The position numbers and the translations under genes are program-made. From Pontibacter actiniarum (GTDB lineage: Bacteria; Bacteroidota; Bacteroidia; Cytophagales; Hymenobacteraceae), in contig NZ_CP021235.1 in the NCBI RefSeq assembly GCF_003585765.1, positions 620,001 to 684,000 of the forward strand: a DNA stretch of 64,000 nucleotides, read 5' to 3'. Positions 61,510-64,000 of the stretch are shown here, one piece after another. The first letter of the stretch is position 1. The number at the start of each line of letters is the position of its first letter. A model generated the notes under the pieces. The model was not told the DNA's origin and made no database searches. It saw only the letters and a program-made list of their open reading frames with translations.

Positions 61510-61707
61510 ATGAGGTGGAGAACATTCACAGAGCACTATTACCGCCATCGGCAGCCTTACAGCCGCTACCGACAGGCGGTGCAGCAGTTTTATAACAAGG
61601 TAAAGTACGCCAACAAGCGTTCTTTCAGTGTCGTTGGCCCGTCGCAGCTGGATACCTCCACGCGATCTGCTTACGTAAAGTCAGCCCATGCCAGTACACA
61701 GCCGTAG
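61510..61707 (+). CDS. Possible small basic protein
   Basis: Sixty-five residues, rich in Tyr, Arg and Ser (MRWRTFTEHYYRHRQPYSRYR), starting at an ATG with an unusually good GGGAGGAAG ribosome site 7-10 bp upstream. It sits 28 bp after the WecG-type gene and before rfbF. No domain is recognised, and coding bias cannot be judged at this length, so it may be a chance reading frame. Confidence 0.35.
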   Translation: MRWRTFTEHYYRHRQPYSRYRQAVQQFYNKVKYANKRSFSVVGPSQLDTSTRSAYVKSAHASTQP

Positions 61708-61861
61708 CCGCCCAGGTATAAATTCCTCAGGAAAAATCTCTTCCCTAACATCAAAATATAGAAATCTTCGTATCAATCAGAAAACACGGCTGAAGAAGTA
61801 GTACAATATTTCTCCTGCCCGCCTGAACCCAATGTTTTATCCCTTTAACCCTTTACTATAG

Positions 61862-62665
61862 ATGAAAGCAGTTATACTTGCCGGTGGTTACGGTACAAGA
61901 ATAAGCGAAGAAAGTGGTGTGCGCCCAAAGCCAATGGTGGAAATCGGAGGCAAGCCTATCCTTTGGCACATCATGAAGATATACTCCCACTACAACATTA
62001 ACGACTTTGTGATTTGCTGCGGCTACAAGGGCCACATCATCAAAGAATATTTTGCCAACTATTGCCTGTACAATTCTGATGTGACCTTCGATATGCGCAA
62101 AAACAGCATGGAGGTTCACAAAAACCACACAGAATCATGGAAAGTGACGCTGGTGGACACGGGCGAGGGCACCATGACTGGCGGCCGCCTGAAGCGCGTG
62201 CAGGACTATGTGGGCGATGATACCTTCTGCCTGACCTACGGCGACGGCGTAAGCGACGTGAACATAGCCGAGGCCATTGCCTACCACAAGGCACAGGGCA
62301 CGAAAGCCACCTTGACAGCGGTGCAGCAGCCGGGCCGTTTCGGTGCGTTTACCCTGTCTTCGGAGGCAACCAAGGTGCCGCAGTTCAAGGAAAAGCCGAC
62401 GGGCGGCGACATGCCCTGGATTAACGGCGGCTTCTTTGTGCTGGAGCCAAGCGTGTTCGACTACATCGAGGATGACAGCACGATCTGGGAGCGCGGCCCG
62501 CTGGAGTCGCTGGCCGAGGAAGGTGAGCTCTCTGCCTACCGCCACCGCGGATTCTGGCAGCCAATGGATACCCTGCGCGATAAGCATGTGCTGGAGGACC
62601 TGTGGCAGAGCGGCAAGGCGCCCTGGAACGTGTGGCACAAGATGCTGTCAGGCGCGGTGAACTAG
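61862..62665 (+). CDS. rfbF: Glucose-1-phosphate cytidylyltransferase
   Basis: The 267-residue enzyme makes CDP-glucose from glucose 1-phosphate and CTP. It starts [19 protein letters not shown] with [18 protein letters not shown], then [10 protein letters not shown] (metal-binding Asp), [18 protein letters not shown] and [16 protein letters not shown]. All match RfbF over its normal length. CDP-glucose usually goes next to a 4,6-dehydratase (RfbG), which is not seen before the window ends. It is followed by an SDR and an RfbC-like gene, consistent with synthesis of a deoxy- or branched sugar for the polysaccharide. Confidence 0.96.
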   Translation: MKAVILAGGYGTRISEESGVRPKPMVEIGGKPILWHIMKIYSHYNINDFVICCGYKGHIIKEYFANYCLYNSDVTFDMRKNSMEVHKNHTESWKVTLVDTGEGTMTGGRLKRVQDYVGDDTFCLTYGDGVSDVNIAEAIAYHKAQGTKATLTAVQQPGRFGAFTLSSEATKVPQFKEKPTGGDMPWINGGFFVLEPSVFDYIEDDSTIWERGPLESLAEEGELSAYRHRGFWQPMDTLRDKHVLEDLWQSGKAPWNVWHKMLSGAVN

Positions 62666-62722
62666 CCTGTGCTTCCTGCAAACTGAACCCAAACCCTTTT
62701 CTTACTATATACACAACATCAA

Positions 62723-63808
62723 ATGAAAATACTGATAACCGGAAATATGGGGTATGTTGGCCCGGGCGTGGTTGAGCGCCTGCGCGCTGCCTACCCCGAA
62801 GCCACCCTTGTAGGCTACGACATGGCCTATTTTGCCTCTTGCCTGACCAACGCTCCCGTGCTGCCTGAGAGCCAGCTGGATGTGCAGCTGTACGGTGATG
62901 TGCGCACCATGCCAGCCGAGGTGCTGGAGGGCGTGGATGCCGTGGTGCAACTGGCTGCCATCTCCAACGACCCGATGGGCAAGAAGTTTGAGGACGTGAC
63001 CATGGAGGTAAACTATAAGTCGAGCGTGCGTATTGCCGAAATGGCTAAGGCTGCCGGTGTAAAGAACTTCGTGTTTGCCTCGAGCTGCAGCATGTATGGC
63101 GCTGCCTCCGAGCAGGCCAAAACAGAAGAGTCGGAACTGAACCCGCTCACCGCCTATGCCCGCTCCAAAGTAGCCACCGAGAAAGAGCTGCAGCCGCTGG
63201 CCGGCGACGGTTTTACGGTGACCTGCCTGCGCTTCGCCACTGCCTGCGGCATGAGCGACCGCCTGCGCCTGGACCTGGTACTCAACGACTTTGTGGCCGG
63301 AGCCGTGACGACAGGCAAGATCAGCATCCTGAGCGACGGCACCCCTTGGCGCCCGCTGATCCACGTAAAAGACATGGCGCGCGCTATTGAGTGGGCCGTT
63401 ACAAGAGAAGCCTCCAACGGCGGCGAGTATCTGGCCGTGAACACCGGGTCCAACGAGTGGAACTACCAGGTGTATGAACTGGCTAACGCCGTGGCCGAGG
63501 TAATGCCGGGCGTGGATGTGTCGGTGAACCAGGACGCAGCCCCGGACAAGCGCTCCTACAAAGTAAACTTCGACCTGTTTAAGCAGCTGGCGCCAAACCA
63601 CCAGCCGCAGTACTCGCTGATCCAGGCCATTGAGGAACTGCACGAAGGGCTGAAAGCCATGGATTTCAAAGACGGGGACTTCCGTAACTCGCAGCTGATG
63701 CGCCTGATGGTGCTCAACAGCCTGCAGGACACAGGTAAGATCAACGAGCAGCTGCAGTGGCAGCGAAACACATCCAGGGTATCCAACGCCGAACTAGAGA
63801 CTGCCTAA
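62723..63808 (+). CDS. NAD-dependent epimerase/dehydratase (extended SDR)
   Basis: The 361-residue protein opens MKILITGNMGYVGPGVVERL, an extended-SDR Rossmann motif (GxxGxxGxG variant), with QLAAISNDPMGKKFEDVTMEVNY, Ser-containing VFASSCSMYGAA, and the catalytic Tyr-x-x-x-Lys in YARSK. GTPWRPLIHVKDMARAIEWA is the sugar-binding region. It should act on a nucleotide sugar, probably one derived from CDP-glucose, given its neighbours. Exact reaction (epimerase, dehydratase or reductase) is not clear. Confidence 0.9.
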   Translation: MKILITGNMGYVGPGVVERLRAAYPEATLVGYDMAYFASCLTNAPVLPESQLDVQLYGDVRTMPAEVLEGVDAVVQLAAISNDPMGKKFEDVTMEVNYKSSVRIAEMAKAAGVKNFVFASSCSMYGAASEQAKTEESELNPLTAYARSKVATEKELQPLAGDGFTVTCLRFATACGMSDRLRLDLVLNDFVAGAVTTGKISILSDGTPWRPLIHVKDMARAIEWAVTREASNGGEYLAVNTGSNEWNYQVYELANAVAEVMPGVDVSVNQDAAPDKRSYKVNFDLFKQLAPNHQPQYSLIQAIEELHEGLKAMDFKDGDFRNSQLMRLMVLNSLQDTGKINEQLQWQRNTSRVSNAELETA

Positions 63809-63820
63809 GTATAACACAAC

Positions 63821-64000
63821 ATGATTTTTACAGAAACAAAGTTAAAAGGGGCCTTTATCATTGATGTAAAGCGCCTGGAGGACGAGCGCGGCTTCTTTGG
63901 CCGTTCCTTCTGCCAAAAGGAGTTTGAGGAGCATGGTTTGAGCAATGACGTAAGGCAAACCAACGTATCCTATAACAAGAAGAAAGGCACGCTGCGCGGC
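63821..64000 (+). CDS. dTDP-4-dehydrorhamnose 3,5-epimerase-like protein (cut by window end)
   Basis: The first 60 residues read MIFTETKLKGAFIIDVKRLEDERGFFGRSFC..., with NDVRQTNVSYNKKKGTLRG, the start of the RfbC cupin family including the catalytic-region lead-in. Only the N-terminus is present. It begins 12 bp after the SDR gene, as part of the same run. In this setting with rfbF it might epimerise a CDP-sugar rather than dTDP-rhamnose precursor; this is inference. Confidence 0.88.
   Translation, partial: MIFTETKLKGAFIIDVKRLEDERGFFGRSFCQKEFEEHGLSNDVRQTNVSYNKKKGTLRG

Noticed and set aside
62705..63643. 312-codon open frame on the minus strand
   Set aside because: Antisense to the extended SDR gene, with no recognisable domain and a His/Gln/Val-rich translation.

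Overview
The window looks like chromosomal DNA of a moderately GC-rich Bacteroidota, most probably a Cytophagales/Hymenobacteraceae (Pontibacter-like) organism. The grounds are: type IX secretion (T9SS) C-terminal sorting domains, a PorP/SprF-type partner protein, many small outer-membrane beta-barrels of the OMP_b-brl type, GIN-domain and other lipoproteins, a TMEM220-type protein, weak Shine-Dalgarno sites, and recurrent TAnnTTTG (-7) promoter elements. The genus assignment is inference. I see no mobile element, CRISPR array, rRNA or tRNA gene.

Layout. 1-3.9 kb: start of an aldehyde dehydrogenase (minus), then an ECF sigma / anti-sigma / rhodanese lipoprotein / DUF2064 glycosyltransferase run and a DUF2461 gene. 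3.9-13.1 kb: mainly minus-strand genes: serine hydrolase, a GT-C + GT2 glycosyltransferase pair, lipoprotein, alpha/beta hydrolase, ceramidase-like lipoprotein and MscS channel, with the peroxiredoxin bcp on plus. 13.5-28.6 kb: tex, a T9SS-targeted degenerate metalloprotease, two tandem outer-membrane barrels, an SRPBCC/alcohol dehydrogenase pair, an M48-like peptidase, GIN and LEA-like lipoproteins, M28 peptidase, SDR and NUDIX. 28.6-43.8 kb: GH3 hexosaminidase, rhomboid, VTT membrane protein, 3D/RlpA-like protein, ion channel with an odd filter, HD hydrolase, sterol desaturase, nucleoid-associated protein, hydrolases and small hypothetical genes. 44-51 kb: a five-PAS sensor kinase with an overlapping single-domain response regulator, divergent from a copper ATPase and its metallochaperone. 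51.3-58.2 kb: a 1954-residue T9SS type B repeat protein co-transcribed with its SprF partner. 59.3-64 kb: start of a surface polysaccharide locus (initiating sugar-phosphate transferase, WecG/TagA transferase, rfbF, SDR, rfbC-like), truncated by the window end.

How the parts fit: most identifiable products work at the cell envelope (surface adhesin, outer-membrane barrels, lipoproteins, periplasmic hydrolases, polysaccharide synthesis, envelope stress sigma factor, metal export). Transcription units are short and convergent genes are often separated by strong, two-way hairpin terminators. The least explained signals are a heavily over-represented heptamer TATACTT/AAGTATA across the whole window and a perfect 62-bp palindrome at 43316-43377.
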